64,000 bases of DNA. It comes from Bacteroidota bacterium (GTDB lineage Bacteria > Bacteroidota > Ignavibacteria > UBA10030). The stretch covers positions 1 to 64,000 of the forward strand of contig JAKAJH010000006.1 of assembly GCA_021813905.1 (NCBI GenBank). Direction: 5' to 3'. Positions 62,970 to 64,000 of this stretch are shown piece after piece. A model generated the notes under the pieces. That model did not search any database and had not been told where the DNA came from. It worked only from the letters and a program-made list of their open reading frames with translations. The position numbers and the translations under genes are program-made. Within the stretch, counting starts at the first letter, position 1. The number at the start of each line of letters is the position of its first letter.

Positions 62970-63584
62970 ATGAATCTCGCGGTATTCGCATCAGGACGCG
63001 GCTCGAATTTCCTCGCGATCCTCACAGCCATCGACAGCGGCCTGCTGCCGGCGCGGGTGACATTGCTGTTGAGCAACAAATCCGACGTCGGAGCGATCGA
63101 AGCGGCACGAGGCCGCGGCATTCCGACGCTTCATCTTTCGCAGACGATGTTCGATTCCGAAGATGCGTTCGCCGACCGCATGATCGCAGAACTGGCGGCG
63201 CATCGCGCGGATCTGATCGCGCTGGCGGGATATCTCAAGCGCATCCCCCGGCGCGTGGTCGCGATGTACTGCAATCGGATCGTCAACATCCATCCGGCGT
63301 TGTTGCCGGCGTTCGGCGGTCCAGGGATGTTCGGTCACCATGTCCACGAGGCTGTGCTGGCGAGCGGCGTCTCGACCTCCGGAGCGACCGTCCACCTGGT
63401 GGACGAAGAGTATGATCGCGGACCGATCCTGCTGCAGAAGACGGTCCCGGTTTTGCCGGACGACACGGCGGAGACGCTTGCCGCGCGCGTGCTGACGGTG
63501 GAACACGAGATTTTTCCGCTGGCGTTGAAGGCGTTCGCCGAGGGACGTGTGCGGGTGGAAGGAAGAACAGCGAGGATCGAGTGA
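62970..63584 (+). CDS. purN: Phosphoribosylglycinamide formyltransferase
   Basis: A 204-residue folate-dependent enzyme for the third step of purine synthesis (GAR to FGAR). It begins at [18 protein letters not shown], the classic family start; 77 upstream ORF residues are dropped. [28 protein letters not shown], and the catalytic Asn-His pair in [15 protein letters not shown] (about 103-117) plus Asp in [11 protein letters not shown] follow. Folate binding uses [15 protein letters not shown]. It is the first of a purine pair: purH's GTG overlaps its TGA, so the two are translationally coupled. Confidence 0.97.
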   Translation: MNLAVFASGRGSNFLAILTAIDSGLLPARVTLLLSNKSDVGAIEAARGRGIPTLHLSQTMFDSEDAFADRMIAELAAHRADLIALAGYLKRIPRRVVAMYCNRIVNIHPALLPAFGGPGMFGHHVHEAVLASGVSTSGATVHLVDEEYDRGPILLQKTVPVLPDDTAETLAARVLTVEHEIFPLALKAFAEGRVRVEGRTARIE

Positions 63585-64000
63585 GCGATGCTTCGAATGG
63601 TTTGCTGAAGGTGCGGCGCGCGCTGCTGAGCGTGTCGAACAAGAAAGGCCTCATCGAGTTTGCCCGCGGCCTCCGCGAGTTCGGCGTCGAGCTGATCTCC
63701 ACCGGCGGCACCCACCGGGCGCTTCGCAACGCCGAGATCCCTGCTGCCGCCGTTTCCGATGTCACCGGATTCCCCGAGATCCTCGACGGGCGCGTGAAAA
63801 CGCTGCACCCCCGCATTCATGCCGGCCTGCTCGCCGTGATGGACAATCCTGATCACGTGAAGCAAATGAAAGAGCACGGTATCGAGTCCATCGATCTGGT
63901 GGCGGTCAATCTCTATCCCTTTGAGCAGACGATTGCCGGCGAGAATGTCCGGCTCGACGATGCCATCGAGCAGATCGACATCGGCGGACCGGCGATGGTG
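63581..64000 (+). CDS. purH: Bifunctional AICAR formyltransferase / IMP cyclohydrolase (partial)
   Basis: The first 140 codons of purH, absent from the ORF track because it runs off the window. It starts at GTG 63581, overlapping the purN TGA (GTGA). [56 protein letters not shown] and [12 protein letters not shown] are the conserved opening of the cyclohydrolase domain that closes the inosine ring; the formyltransferase domain lies beyond base 64000. Confidence 0.96.
   Translation, partial: MSDASNGLLKVRRALLSVSNKKGLIEFARGLREFGVELISTGGTHRALRNAEIPAAAVSDVTGFPEILDGRVKTLHPRIHAGLLAVMDNPDHVKQMKEHGIESIDLVAVNLYPFEQTIAGENVRLDDAIEQIDIGGPAMV

Overview
The window reads as a chromosomal segment of a GC-rich, Gram-negative member of the Bacteroidota/Chlorobiota lineage, most like the Ignavibacteria/Kapabacteria side of it (inference). 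The sequence basis is: secreted proteins ending in 'PNPFNPST'-type type IX secretion (T9SS) sorting domains; two S46 dipeptidyl-peptidases; waaA (LPS); an hpnCDE squalene module; several DUFs I associate with Bacteroidota; and upstream regions that repeatedly show TTG-N20-TAnnTTTG, the -33/-7 promoter pattern of Bacteroidota, rather than TTGACA/TATAAT. I saw no rRNA, tRNA, CRISPR array, phage or insertion sequence.

Layout. 1-9.4 kb: a probably truncated secreted hydrolase, an acidic-specificity S46 peptidase, rsgA, a serine beta-lactamase-like hydrolase, a SpoIID-domain protein, an M14 carboxypeptidase and an ITPase-like protein. 9.4-20.5 kb (+ strand): waaA, larC, a four-helix-bundle protein, a K+/H+ antiporter, priA, a membrane protein, an aldo/keto reductase and two tandem UbiA-type prenyltransferases. 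20.6-24.9 kb (- strand): hpnE, hpnD, hpnC for squalene, then a broken secreted BNR-repeat/T9SS gene. 25.0-30.1 kb (- strand): a compact three-gene cluster, secreted WD40-caspase, then a DUF4384 protein, then a CHASE2-adenylate cyclase. This is the most system-like signal in the window. 30.3-34.3 kb: a small unknown, rarA, ftsB-like, ddl, class II aldolase. 34.4-35.0 kb: two small membrane ORFs and a clear terminator. 35.0-40.3 kb (- strand): M50 protease, DUF1611, lysA, CusF-like lipoprotein, and a homocysteine methyltransferase/MTHFR fusion, packed almost end to end. 40.5-56.4 kb (- strand): a large T9SS protein, xerD, an SSS symporter, a lipoprotein, a STAS protein, a DUF6913-like protein, an outer-membrane barrel, ligA, rodZ-like, a hybrid histidine kinase, a response regulator and the second S46 peptidase. 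56.6-59.5 kb (+ strand): three envelope proteins. 59.5-62.8 kb (- strand): TPR, GH18-T9SS, unknown secreted and HAD phosphatase genes linked by 4-base overlaps or tiny gaps. 63-64 kb (+ strand): purN and the start of purH.

The genes emphasise the cell envelope and outside peptide use: two S46 peptidases with complementary predicted specificity, M14 and beta-lactamase-like hydrolases, LPS, peptidoglycan and division genes, squalene lipids and T9SS cargo. A second theme is non-coding. Many gene 3' ends are followed at once by short tandem repeats with a 7-bp or 8-bp period (GATGGAG-, ATTGNCA-, TCGNNNT- and GTACGANN-type), often starting within a few bases of the stop codon and in the same orientation relative to the gene. 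No intergenic gap exceeds about 230 bases. Most long ORFs in the supplied track are antisense or out-of-frame shadows produced by high GC.
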